In this document: positions 34,497-44,815 of the stretch, piece by piece | Layout of the letters: each line of letters begins with the position of its first letter | Numbering within the stretch: the stretch's first letter is position 1 | DNA from: Hymenopus coronatus | Taxonomy: Eukaryota > Arthropoda > Insecta > Mantodea > Hymenopodidae | Direction of reading: 5' to 3' | Assembly (NCBI GenBank): GCA_030762935.1 | Contig: CM060891.1 | Coordinates: 2,979,501 to 3,043,500, forward strand | DNA length: 64,000 bases | Position numbers and translations under genes: made by a program | Notes under the pieces: generated by a model | The model's database searches: none | The model's input: the letters and a program-made list of their open reading frames with translations, nothing else | Told to the model about the DNA's origin: nothing

Positions 34497-35310
34497 ATCA
34501 TGCTAATCAAGAAAAAATTAGCAGTAATAGTCTTATTACTTGCTTCCTTGTAAGTAGAAGGGAAATAAGGGAGTAACATAGGTTAAAGTGACAGTCAAAA
34601 GCTGGTTGCTATGTTCCTTTGTTTGTATGGACAGAGTTGAAAAAGTGTATGACAAAAGTATAAGTTTTTTAAAGGTGAAATCAAAAACAAGGAATAACTA
34701 AAAAACGATCAACTCCACGAAAAAATGTATATAGCATAAATTGTGTGTTTTAACGTGCTCTACAGTTTTTGTGTGGTAAGTTTTTGTCCATCTCTTACGG
34801 TTTAGCAGCTATGTAAAATTCCGTAAAATTGATCCAGAATAAAGTAGTCTTCAGAGGCTATTCCCAGAAAATTCAAGATACACATTTTATGTGTCAGATA
34901 AATATCTTTAATATACGAAATGTTAATAAAAATCGTTACGAGCCATGTTTGAGAAAATCAAAATTTTCGAAAAAAGTTCCATGTAAAGGGTAGTTGGCGG
35001 TGGGAGGATTTTCTTGAAAATCTTCGTGTCCCATCCTTGGAAGATACCAAACATAAATACCAAGTTAACGGGTTTTTCGTTCTTGAGCTATGCTGTCCAC
35101 AGACACACACACAAACAGACACACACACACACACACACACACATACACACACACACACACACACACGGAGCTTTTTGTAAAAATGTTTTGCTTTTTTTTT
35201 GATTCAGGGGGACCTAAAACATATTTCCGGTGAAATCTCGGTGTTGAGTCTTTGGGTGCATTGCAATACCTTTCTATACACTATGTACGTAGTACGGGTA
35301 GAGAAAGTAA
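34497..35310 (+). mobile_element. HPE copy, 5' end lost, with CA microsatellite
   Basis: Starts ATCATGCTAATCAAGAAAAA and ends CGGGTAGAGAAAGTAA. The ACAC tract at about 35102-35166 is an expanded form of the short CA tract found in this place in other copies. Confidence 0.85.
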
Positions 35311-35475
35311 AGATTCAAAGCCACAGCCGGTATTCGAACCAGGGTGTTGCTATGGTAGCTCAATGGTAAACCAATCCGTGGTTCAAATCCCGGTTGAATG
35401 TTCAGTCTGATTCCACGTATTCAAGTCCTGTCCTGCAGACGGCTTATGTGAATGAAACAAATAAATTAACATTGA
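35311..35475 (+). mobile_element. tRNA-derived SINE related to the array unit
   Basis: TTGCTATGGTAGCTCAATGG (A box), GTGGTTCAAATCCCGG (B box) with a shortened anticodon region, then TTCAGTCTGATTCCACGTAT and terminus GCAGACGGCTTATGTGAA. The left flank AGCCGGTATTCGAACCAGG is an inverted B-box scrap. Confidence 0.65.
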
Positions 35476-35584
35476 CTGACCATTATAGTTGGCTATACTA
35501 GGAAGCCCGGGTTTAAAGTACAAACGACATTGTAAGTCGCCATTGGGGAATACTATCTCAAAATAATTTTAGTCAATTAAGGAA

Positions 35585-35690
35585 TTTAATGTTGTGCCGG
35601 CGCATTGACATGGTAGCTCAATGGTAGAGCAACCGACTAGAAACCGGGAGATCCATGGCTATGATATTGAATTTTTCAGTCTGACCCAAC
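35585..35690 (+). mobile_element. tRNA-derived SINE, second partial copy
   Basis: CATGGTAGCTCAATGGTAGA GCAACCGACTAGAAACCGGG, then directly ATGGCTATGATATTGAATTT TTCAGTCTGAC. The B box is deleted. Confidence 0.6.
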
Positions 35691-35754
35691 TACATAAATT
35701 TGTTTCATATCTGACTCTCAACTTACTCTTATAAAACCGATTGTTACAAAAGCT

Positions 35755-35867
35755 GTCTGCGTGGTCAGCGAACTGACTTCTCACCGGGAGATCCCGGGCT
35801 CGACTCCCAGCTTGACCAGAATGATTCGGTATCCCCCACAGAGTAGTATTCTAGTCTCCGTTCGCTG
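35755..35867 (+). mobile_element. tRNA-derived SINE head, other family
   Basis: GCGTGGTCAGCGAACTGACT then ATCCCGGGCTCGACTCCC: A and B boxes at tRNA spacing with a T-arm stem. Body short and unassigned. Confidence 0.5.
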
Positions 35868-35984
35868 GTTCAAACCTGGCGGTGGATGATTTACGGCATT
35901 TAAAAGAACCTCAAGCCTGATAAAGAGGCCTTTGAGCACGCCCAGTATAGAATGGGACGCTGAGAATCACAGCAGTTAAACATC
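35868..35984 (+). mobile_element. SINE family 2 copy, shortened
   Basis: GCTGGTTCAAACCTGGCGGT, then GCCTGATAAAGAGGCCTTTG and CGCCCAGTATAGAATGGGAC, ending at GCAGTTAAACATC. Confidence 0.7.
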
Positions 35985-36794
35985 AACTCAAAAACCCCTA
36001 CGTGACGGAGTCCCCGAAGGCTCTATATTATCACCCACCTTGTTTAGCCTCTTTATAACAGACTTCCCTACAGAGCAGGGTCTCAACATGGCCCAGTTCG
36101 CTGACGACTTCCTGCTCTACCGCACTGATAGGAACATGCGCAGAGCCTTCAACCCCATACAGAGACACCTCCGTCTCGTCCAGGACTGGTGCAGACACTG
36201 GCGGATGTCCGTTAACCCGGGTAACAGTCATGCTGTTCTGTTCCCCAGAAAACGCAGCCCAGACACCCCACTTTTTCTATCAGGGCCAGAAGACAGAGTG
36301 GGGATATTCCATGAAAAACCTGGGCGTCACTCTTGATAAGAACCTAACTTTTCGTGAACACGTGCGGGAACGTCGGACAGGGCTGTGGCCTCCCTTTAAC
36401 CTGTTCTGGCCTCCCAAATGCCGGTTCATTTAAAGTTAAGTATTTACAAGGCGCTCGTACTCCCCCTGATGCTCTACGCCTGCGAAGTGTGGGGCATGGC
36501 AGCAGACTCCTGGCTTCTGTGGTTACAGCGGATACAGGTAGAGGACTCCGGTCAATATATTCTGTATGTCGACGTTTCCTTTTGAGGCTGCTTCAAGAAG
36601 CTTCGGCCCTCCCATATGTGGAAGATGTCATTAGGCGCCGGGTTCAAAAATTGTACACCAGATTGGGCGAACTTGAGAACGCACTTGTCATATCGCTGGG
36701 GGAGTACTTACGTACTGAACGCCGATACAGGCGCATGGCTTGCGGGCACCCGGTAACAACGGCTTCAAACCAGCGAACAGCAACTAACGGCTGA
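35985..36794 (+). pseudogene. Jockey-type LINE reverse transcriptase, broken
   Basis: Starts inside RT: GVPEGSILSPTLFSLFITDF can be read across 36006-36065, followed in the 36040-36336 frame by MAQFADDFLLYRTDRNMRRA, the catalytic F-ADD box, and LRLVQDWCRHWRMSVNPGN. NLGVTLDKNLTFREHV follows in another frame (about 36310-36365), then a third frame to 36794. At least two frameshifts. GC-rich and codon-biased unlike its surroundings, so probably a younger insert than the AT-rich LINE at 30064. Confidence 0.85.
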
Positions 36795-37104
36795 ACTAAG
36801 TACCCCCCCTCCCATTGGAAGTGGTCAATCAAAATTCCCCAACAAAAACAATGTCTCCCAAATTAAGGAAAAGGATGCTACTCCTGCAACCGCTCGAGGA
36901 GCCTATCCAGCGCTATCTCCTCAACATGAAACCTGAAATACCTCATTCCTGTGTTAAACCCTCACCAGGTCTCGCACGCACAGCGGTTAAAGGGCGTACA
37001 CAAATGAAATCCATTTCCTTATCACCTGGTCCAGAGCTGAAGGACCAGTTGGTGTTCTCGGTCGTGGCCGACCCTGGAGGAGCGCGTTCCAACTGTAACT
37101 GTGT
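36795..37104 (+). other. Probable LINE 3' region
   Basis: GC-richer sequence continuous in composition with the Jockey-type RT. A 100-codon frame at 36815-37117 has no domain I recognise. Likely non-coding 3' part of that LINE, by position only. Confidence 0.35.
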
Positions 37105-37205
37105 CATCCCTCCCTGATCAGGGACGGGAATCAGCCTAGTATCAAGACATGAGGAAGTAGATGATAGGAAAGGCGATGGTGGGATGAATGGCGGGGAAAG
37201 CACAT
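37105..37205 (-). mobile_element. SINE family 3 fragment
   Basis: Shares ATGGCGGGGAAAGC and the AGGCGATGGTGGGATGAATG block with other family-3 copies; the head is missing. Confidence 0.5.
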
Positions 37206-37700
37206 TATTGATAATGATAATTTATTTCACCATTTGGCATACATACAATGCAATAGGTCTCGTCATTGAAATGCATCTATATTTAAATATTGTTGTAAAA
37301 TTAAGTTCCATTTTAACACTAATTTAAAAAAGAATATGCATTTACAATTTGTCTCATATTTAAAGGTAGTTTATTATACAATTTCACTCCAGATGAGATT
37401 TCTGTAAGCACCAAGTTATTTCTACACCTTGTATATCAGAAAAAAGTAACTCATCTGTCTTTTGGAGATGAATAAAATTCAAGCATGCAAAGATGCCACA
37501 GTTAAAAGTTCAAATTCTTTAAAAATAGGTGCACAATGTTGGTGAGAATTACAATTTTGTATTAATCTGAGAGCCTTCTTCTGGCTTGACTGGCTTCCCC
37601 AGAGCAATGAAATAAACTGATAAAGGACACTCACACCCCAAGATTTCTTAACAGAAATAAAACATTTGACAGCTTTCTGCATATTTTCATTATGTGGAAT
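37206..37700 (-). pseudogene. LINE C-terminal end, minus strand
   Basis: The minus frame ending near 37479 reads LLWGSQSSQKKALRLIQNCN then HCAPIFKEFELLTVASLHA, resembling the C-terminal QK-A-R-I...PLFKEL-ILT region of Jockey/CR1-type LINEs. An AT-rich 3' tail follows to about 37210. The 5' side is cut by an HPE. Confidence 0.6.
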
Positions 37701-37704
37701 TTTC

Positions 37705-38540
37705 AGGAAAAGTACTGTGTACATAGTGTATAGAGAAGGTATTGTAATGCACCCAAGAATACAATAACGAGATTTTACCGGAAATATATGTTTTGAGATC
37801 CCAGAATCCAAAAAAAGCAATTTTAGAAAATGTCCGTGTGTATGTGTGTGTGTGTCTGTCTGTGGGCAGCATAGCTCAAAAACGAAAAGACCGTTCAAAA
37901 CCAAACTTAGTATTTAAGTTAGGTATCTTCCAAGGAAGCGACACGAAGATTTCCAAGAAATCCCCCCACCCCAAACAACCCTTTACATGGAAAAAATTTC
38001 GAAAATTGTTATTTTCTTAAAAATGGCTCTAACGATTTTGATTAAAATCCCTTATATTTAAGATATTTACATGCCAAATAAAATGTATATCTAGAATTTT
38101 CTGGGAATAGCCTCTGAAGACCTGTTTATTCCGGATGATTTTTATTGAATTTTGTATAATTGGTAAAGCGAAAGAGATAGACAAAAACTCAGTACACAAA
38201 AACTGTAGATCTGGATAAAACCTACAATTTATGTCATTTACATTTTTTTCGTGAAGTTGGTCGTTTTTTAGATATTCCTCGTGTTTGGTTTCAGCTTTGA
38301 AAAACTTACTTTTCTCATACAGGAATTTGGCCATACAAACAAAGGAACCTCAGTCACATAGCAACCAGCTTTTGACTGTCACTTTAACCTATGCTACTCC
38401 CTTATTTCGCTTCTACTTACAAGGAAGCAAGTGATAAGACTATTTCTGCTAATTTTTTCTTGATTAGCATGAAGTAAATAGAAGCAATAATTTGTTGCAG
38501 AGATGTAGAGAAAGTCATGTGATTGGAACACATCAGATTT
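37705..38540 (-). mobile_element. HPE copy, near full length
   Basis: Starts inside the hairpin (ACTGTGTACATAGTGTATAG) and ends GAGAAAGTCATGTGATTGGA ACACATCAG. Confidence 0.88.
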
Positions 38541-39197
38541 TTTTCTGTATTCATGTGCAAGCCATTTGCGTCAAATCAATTAGAAATTTGCTGTAAAGTA
38601 TTGGAGGAATCAAAAGTATTTGCAGAAATAATTTTTAGCACAATGGAGCCTCTGCATAAGAGATCGCTTTACCTGGAGTAGCAGGGGCAAGTCATTAACA
38701 CCGACAATGAAAACAAAAGGGAATATCCGCCCAGCCGCTGCGCTATTGTTATTAAAACAGACAATCTTCCATTATAGACAGAATACACCAGGATAAATCG
38801 ATAGTAGCTTTTTACTGCGTATAGGAAATATGGCCACTATACATAGTATTCCAAAAGCAAAGTGCACGTTTAGAAAAGCATAACTCAAAACGAAAACAGA
38901 ATCTTCATATTCAAGTATGGATTTGACAGGAAGGTTTTCAAGAAACCTCTTCGCCGCAAACTGCGTGCAATTCATGTGTAAAAAGTTTCAACAGTTTACC
39001 TTTTCCCAAAGCTTATGTTAATGTTTATCTTGGGGAATGGAAAACATCAGATGTGTTTCCTAGGGTTCAGGAGAACATATGGAAATAAAACTATTATATA
39101 AAATAAAGGAGAAGACAGAAATTAAAATAAATATAGATGCTTTATTATTTTTTTGTTTCCAATTAAAACTTTAAGTTCTTCATGTAGTTTATTAATA
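38541..39197. other. Mostly unrecognised; decayed HPE at about 38863-39052
   Basis: The inner stretch keeps GCATAACTCAAAACGAAAAC and AAAGCTTATGTTAATGTTTA TCTTG then AACATCAGATGTGTT, a very diverged minus HPE. The rest is unassigned. Confidence 0.45.
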
Positions 39198-39256
39198 CTA
39201 GGGTTGGCTGGTAAGTCCCGGGCCTCTCAATGAAAACAAAATTTAAACAAATGGCT

Positions 39257-39672
39257 TTATTTATCAACATAATCTCCAGAAAGGCTAATACATTTGTCAT
39301 ATCTGTGTTCTAATTTAATTAAACCATCTCTGTAGTGCGATTTATCAAGGTCCTCAAAACAGCTGTTTACCGCATCAATGATCTCGTTGCTGTGAAATCT
39401 TCGTCCTCCAAGAATAGTTTTGGGAACAGGTGGTAGTCACTGGGTGCTAGATCTGGCGAATAGGGTGGATGTTCAAGCAATTCCAACTTTAATCCGCTCA
39501 TTTTTACTTTCTCCATACGCACTATGTACATAGTGTATAGAGAAAGTATTGCACTCCACCAAAAATTCGATACCGAGATTTCACCGGAAATATATGTTTT
39601 AGGGTCCCCAATATCCAAAAAAAGCATTTTCACAAAAAGGTCCGTGTGTGTGTGTGTGTGTGTGTGTCCGTG

Positions 39673-39719
<47 letters not shown>

Positions 39720-41225
39720 GTGTGTCTGTGAACACGATAACTCAAAAACGAAACGTCGGTAAAATACCAAACTTGGTACTTAAGTTTAGTATCTTCCAGG
39801 GATGCGACGCGAAGAGTTTGATAAAAATCCCCCACCCCCAACTACCCTTTACATGGAACTTCTTTTTTCGAAAATTTTGATTTTCTCAAAAATGGCTCTA
39901 ACGATTTTGATTAAAATTTCGTATATTAAACATATTTACCTGACAAATAAAATGTATATCTTGAATTTTCTGGGAATAGCCTCTGAAGAGTAGTTTATTC
40001 TGGATGAATTTTACTAAATTTTGAATAACTGCTAAACCGTAAGAGATGGACAAAAACTTACTACACAAAAAATGTAGAGCACATTAAAACACACAATTTA
40101 CGTTATATACATTTTTTTCGTGGAGTTCGTCTTTTTTTAGACATTCCTTATTTTTGGTTTCTGTTATGAAAAACATACTTTTCTCATACAGGAACTTGTC
40201 AACTCCTATCCATATAAACAAAGGAACTTTATTGACATAGCAACCAGCTTTTGACTATCACTTTAACCTACGATTGTCCCTTATTTCGCTTCTACTTACA
40301 AGGAAGCGAGTAATTAGACTATTTGTGCTAATTTTTTCTGATTAGCATAAAGTAAATAGAAGTATAAGCTTTTTAAGAACTATTTGTTGCAGGGATATGG
40401 AGAAAGTCATGTGAATGGTTCACATCAGATTTTTTCTGATTAGCATAAAGTAAATAGAAGTATATGCTTTTTAAGAACTATTTGTTGCAGGGATATGGAG
40501 AAAGTCATGTGAATGGTTCACATCAGATTTTTCCCGTAGCAATGACTGAACGATGGGCTGGAACATTGTCGTGATGAAACAAGATTTTTTTTTTTTTTTT
40601 GCCAAATGAGGTGTTTTTCCTTTCACCTCACCACTCAAACGTTGCAGTAAGCTTGCGTAGTAACCACCACTGATACTTTTACCCTTTTCCAAGTAATCAA
40701 TAAAAATAATTCCCTGTGCATCCCAGAAAACACTCGCCTATGACTTGCCTATTTTTGGAGTTGGTTCGCCTGGCGCAATCCACTGTTTTGACCGTGATTT
40801 ACCTTCTGGAGTATAGTGATGTATCCAAGTTTCATCCATGGTAATGAGCAGTCTCAAAAATGTATTGGGATTTTTACGGTGCTCCACATTCTTAATAAAA
40901 CAGTTTTTCTTTGCAACTTTTGATCAGGTGTCAACAAACGCGGAACCCATCTTGCACAGACCTTGTGAAAGCCGAAAACATCACTTAAAATATTACCTAC
41001 ACGTTATTTTGATATGTTTACAGCCTCTGCTATCTCAAACAACTTTAATCTGCGGTCTTCCAGTACTAAACGATGCATTTTTTCAATGATCTCTGGAGTT
41101 GCCATTTCTACAGGGCGTCCAGAGCGAGGCTCATCACTAGTGCTCGTACGTCCCATTTTAAACTGTGCAACCCACCTTTTAATCATTGAATATGAAGGGG
41201 CAGAGTCTTTCAATGTACTGTCCAT
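39257..41225 (-). pseudogene. Mariner transposase (DD34D), disrupted
   Basis: Reading minus from 41225: helix-turn-helix region with [25 protein letters not shown] and VNISK to 41004. After a frameshift, MDETWIHHYTPEGKSRSKQW near 40770-40835 holds the first catalytic Asp. KGKSISGGYYASLLQRLSGE lies near 40625-40690. LFHHDNVPAHRSVIAT near 40533-40580 holds the second Asp. Then an HPE (39501-40530), then LKLELLEHPPYSPDLAPSDY HLFPK with the third Asp, and the C-terminus RYDKCISLSGDYVDK with stop at 39257-39259. A homopolymer run at about 40567-40583 shifts frame. All three catalytic motifs are readable but the gene is dead. Confidence 0.9.
39501..40530 (-). mobile_element. HPE inserted in the mariner transposase, with terminal duplication
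   Basis: Starts TTTTTACTTTCTCCATACGC and has a long GT tract (39641-39718). The TCTGATG-end 97 bp or so occurs twice in tandem: TTTTTTCTGATTAGCATAAA onward at about 40333-40432 and again at about 40433-40530, each ending GTGAATGGTTCACATCAG. It splits the transposase between the second and third catalytic aspartates. Confidence 0.92.
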
Positions 41226-41410
41226 TTCCTCCTTGGTTTCTTTAGGTGTTTAAGCCTTTCAAATTAAAGTACGTAAGCAGTGATCGTTTTTCCAAATGCT
41301 CCATTTTCGTGAAAACTGTAAAGATGTCTTGTTTAAAATGCTCTCATTGGAAAACTAAAGAAGCTATTGACATGTAACTATGGATACAAGCTAGTCTAGA
41401 GTTAAACTAC

Positions 41411-43308
41411 CGTCTAACTGGCCCAGTGTCGCCAGATCTGTGTGAGGCCCGGGACTTATCAGCCCGTCTAACTGGCCTAGTGGCACCATATCTGTGTGAG
41501 ACCCGGGACTTATCAGCCCGTCTAACTGGCCTAGTGGCGCCATATCAGTGTGAGGCCCGGGACTTACCAGCGTGTCTAACTGGCCCAGTGGCGCCATATC
41601 AGTGTGAGGTCCGGGACTTATCAGCCCGTCTAACTGGCCTAGTGGCACCATATCTGTGTGAGACCCGGGACTTATCAACCCGTCTAACTGACCCAGTGGC
41701 GCCATATCTGTGTGAGGCCCGGGACTTATCAGCCCGTCTAACTGGCCCAGTGGCGCCACATCTGTGTGAGACCCGGGACTTATCAGCCCGTCTAACTGGC
41801 CCAGTGGCGCCATATCTGTGTGAGGTCCGGGACTTATCAGCCCGTCTAACTGGCCTAGTGGCACCATATCTGTGTGAGACCCGGGACTTATCAGCCCGTC
41901 TAACTGGCCTAGTGGCGCCATATCAGTGTGAGGCCCGGGACTTACCAGCGTGTCTAACTGGCCCAGTGGCGCCATATCAGTGTGAGGTCCGGGACTTAAC
42001 AGCCCGTCTAACTGGCCCAGTGGCGCCATATCAGTGTGAGGCCCGGGACTTACCAGCGTGTCTAACTGGCCCAGTGGCGCCATATCAGTGTGAGGCCCGG
42101 GACTTACCAGCGTGTCTAACTGGCCCAGTGGCGCCATATCAGTGTGAGGTCCGGGACTTAACAGCCCGTCTAACTGGCCTAGTGGCGCCACATCAGTGTG
42201 AGGCCCGGGACTTATCAGCCCGTCTAACTGGCCTAGTGGCACCATATCTGTGTGAGACCCGGGACTTATCAGCCCGTCTAACTGGCCCAGTGGCGCCACA
42301 TCTGTGTGAGACCCGGGACTTATCAGCCCGTCTAACTGGCCCAGTGGCGCCATATCTGTGTGAGGTCCGGGACTTATCAGCCCGTCTAACTGGCCTAGTG
42401 GCACCATATCTGTGTGAGACCCGGGACTTATCAGCCCGTCTAACTGGCCTAGTGGCGCCATATCAGTGTGAGGCCCGGGACTTACCAGCGTGTCTAACTG
42501 GCCCAGTGGCGCCATATCAGTGTGAGGTCCGGGACTTATCAGCCCGTCTAACTGGCCTAGTGGCACCATATCTGTGTGAGACCCGGGACTTATCAGCCCG
42601 TCTAACTGGCTTAGTGGCGCCATATCAGTGTGAGGCCCGGGACTTATCAGCGTGTCTCACTGGCCCAGTGGCACCATATCAGTGTGAGGCCCGGGACTTA
42701 ACAGCCCGTCTAACTGGCCTAGTGGCGCCACATCAGTGTGAGGCCCGGGACTTATCAGCCCGTCTAACTGGCCTAGTGGCGCCAGATCTGTGTGAGGCCC
42801 GGGACTTATCAACCCGTCTAACTGACCCAGTGGCGCCATATCTGTGTGAGGCCCGGGACTTATCAGCCCGTCTAACTGGCCCAGTGGCGCCACATCTGTG
42901 TGAGACCCGGGACTTATCAGCCCGTCTAACTGGCCTAGTGGCGCCATATCTGTGTGAGGCCCGGGACTTATCAGCCCGTCTAACTGGCCTAGTGGCACCA
43001 GATCTGTGTGAGGCCCGGGACTTATCAGCCCGTCTAACTGGCCTAGTGGCACTATATCAGTGTGAGGCCCGGGACTTATCAGCCCGTCTAACTGGCCTAG
43101 TGGCGCCAGATCTGTGTGAGGCCCGGTACTTATCAGCCCGTCTAACTGGCCTAGTGGCGCCAGATCTGTGTGAGGCCCGGGACTTATCAGCCCGTCTAAC
43201 TGGCCTAGTGGCGCCATGTGTGGGTGAGGCCCGGGACTTATCAGCCCGTCTAACTGGCCTAGTGGCGCCAGATCTGTGAGAGGCCCGGGACTTATCAGCC
43301 GACCCCAG
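41411..43308 (+). repeat. 54-bp array made from the mariner end (about 35 units)
   Basis: Unit: CGTCTAACTGGCCTAGTGGC, GCCATATCTGTGTGAGGCCC, GGGACTTATCAGCC. AGGCCCGGGACTTATCAGCC is the inner part of the mariner terminal inverted repeat, so each unit holds about 20 bp of it. 54 is divisible by three and the unit lacks stops in one frame on each strand, giving frames of 617 codons (+, 41426-43279) and 410 and 229 codons (-). A 540-bp (10-unit) higher-order repeat is seen: the lines at 41761-41940 and 42301-42480 look identical. Confidence 0.95.
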
Positions 43309-43762
43309 TAATTTAGTTTTATAGAACTGTTTTTCGTGATCCTCAAGATATGAATTCTCTGGGTTTAGAATGCAATACTTCACGTACCTATGTAGGTGTT
43401 TAGTGGCGCCATGTCTGTGTGAGGCCCGGGACTTATCAGCCCGTCTAACTGGCCTTTGTGGCACCATATCAGTGAGAGGCCCGGGACTTATCAGCCCGTC
43501 TTACTGGCCTAGTGGCGCCAGATCTGTGTGAGGCCCGGGACTTATCAGCCCGTCTGACTGGCCTAGTGGCGCCAGATCTGTGTGAGGCCCGGGACTTATC
43601 AGCCCGTCTAACTGGTCCAGTGGCACCATATCAGTGTGAGGCCCGGGACTTATCAGCCGACCCCAGTAATTTAGTTTTATAGAACTGTTTTTCGTGATCC
43701 TCAAGATATGAATTCTCTGGGTTTAGAATGCAATACTTCACGTACCTATGTAGGTGTTTAGT
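43309..43762 (+). repeat. Duplicated right flank plus five extra 54-bp units
   Basis: The 96 bp following the mariner end (43309-43404, from TAATTTAGTTTTATAGAACT to ATGTAGGTGTTTAGT) recurs at 43667-43762, apparently without a mismatch. About five 54-bp units and a second terminal-repeat end (CAGCCGACCCCAG to 43666) lie between. The array re-enters at TTTAGT/CTAGT, a few bases of shared sequence. Confidence 0.9.
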
Positions 43763-43847
43763 AGAACAGTAGACGAGTTACACACTTAAAAGGAGTATCC
43801 GTTACTAAACGTGTTGTTCATCAAGAAGCTTTATAAATCAAAGTAAT

Positions 43848-44067
43848 ATAGTAGGTGCGTGTCTGCCTCACATTCGAAAGGTCGCGAGTTCGAATCTCGC
43901 TAAGGGCGAGTTACCTGGATAACGAGAAGACGAGTGTCGAGTAACTTTAAGCTCCATGGGCCCCGAAATCATTTGAGCAGCATTTCACCAATTTCATTCA
44001 TCGTCCGATATGACCAACCAGGTTAAGGGACGTTAAAACAAAACAAAAACAAAAAAATAGTAGGTGC
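43848..44067 (+). mobile_element. tRNA-derived SINE family 4, complete
   Basis: ATAGTAGGTGC at 43848-43858 and 44057-44067 is an 11-bp target duplication. Inside: GAGTTCGAATCTCGC B box near 43886, a body, and a tail GGTTAAGGGACGTTAAAAC followed by AAAACAAAAACAAAAAAA. The D-arm side is short, so the A box is not clear. Confidence 0.8.
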
Positions 44068-44196
44068 AATGGAAAAGGAATGGATGTTTTTGGGAAACCA
44101 TAAATACAACTCATTTTGAACTGAGCGGAATGTTGCGGCTCGCACTCGTGAGGTCCACGTTCACATCCCAGTTCAGCTTTAACACTCTTGTTTCTT
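44068..44196. other. Short unrecognised spacer
   Basis: Nothing supported; GAGGTCCACGTTCACATCCC is only weakly B-box-like. Confidence 0.35.
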
Positions 44197-44606
44197 TTTC
44201 TTCCTTTCTCTACGTTTTTGGAAAAAGGTATGTTGGTGTGTCTGTGGACAGCATAGTTCAAAAACGAAAAGACCATTAAATACGAAATCCTATATTTAAG
44301 CTTGGTGTCTTCCAAGGATACGACAAGAAAATCCCCCCACTCCAAACTACACTTTACATGCAAAACATTACAAAATTTTTGATTTTCTCAAAAATTGCTC
44401 AAAAGATTCTGATTAAAATTTCTTATATTTAAGATATTTACCTGACAAATAAAATGTATATCTTCAAATGTCTGGGAATAGCGCATGAAGACCTCTTTAT
44501 TATGGATGATTTTTTTTTTTTTGAATTTTGCATAACTGTTAACCTGTAAGAGAGACAAAAACTTACTACACAAAAATGAAGTTCTTGTTAAAACATATCA
44601 TACACA
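44197..44606 (-). mobile_element. HPE internal fragment
   Basis: From GTGTCTGTGGACAGCATAGT to ACACAAAAATGAAGTTCTTG; both ends lost. Confidence 0.75.
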
Positions 44607-44696
44607 TATGTTAGTTTACATTTGACAGAGGCTTCAAAGTAGTTTCGGTAAAATGGAGTCCAGATTGCACCGGTTTGTGAAGGGTGAACTGAGTAG

Positions 44697-44747
<51 letters not shown>

Positions 44748-44815
44748 TGGCCTAATTTCGATAGCTACTTAAAATATTTACGAAATACTGGTTCTTTTAA
44801 CTACACTTTTAGTAT
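44607..44815. repeat. GA microsatellite in unrecognised spacer
   Basis: Uninterrupted GA repeat at about 44699-44744 (about 23 dinucleotides); flanks unassigned. Confidence 0.85.

Larger units (their letters stand above)
39198..43308 (-). mobile_element. Mariner transposon with expanded right end
   Basis: Left terminal repeat CTAGGGTTGGCTGGTAAGTC CCGGGCCTCTC (39198-39228). Right end at 43278-43308 is the inverted match, about 28 of 31 positions by eye. TA flanks both ends (39196-39197, 43309-43310), the expected mariner target duplication. Inside, from the right: a 54-bp array, the 5' leader, and the transposase gene on the minus strand, split by an HPE. Without array and HPE it would be near the normal mariner size of 1.2-1.3 kb. 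Confidence 0.88.

Noticed and set aside
39641..39718. Cys/Val or Thr/His repeat peptides
   Set aside because: Translations of GT/CA microsatellites, as also near 35110.
41391..43346. Long minus-strand frames (410 and 229 codons)
   Set aside because: Antisense of the 54-bp mariner-end array; see the repeat entry.
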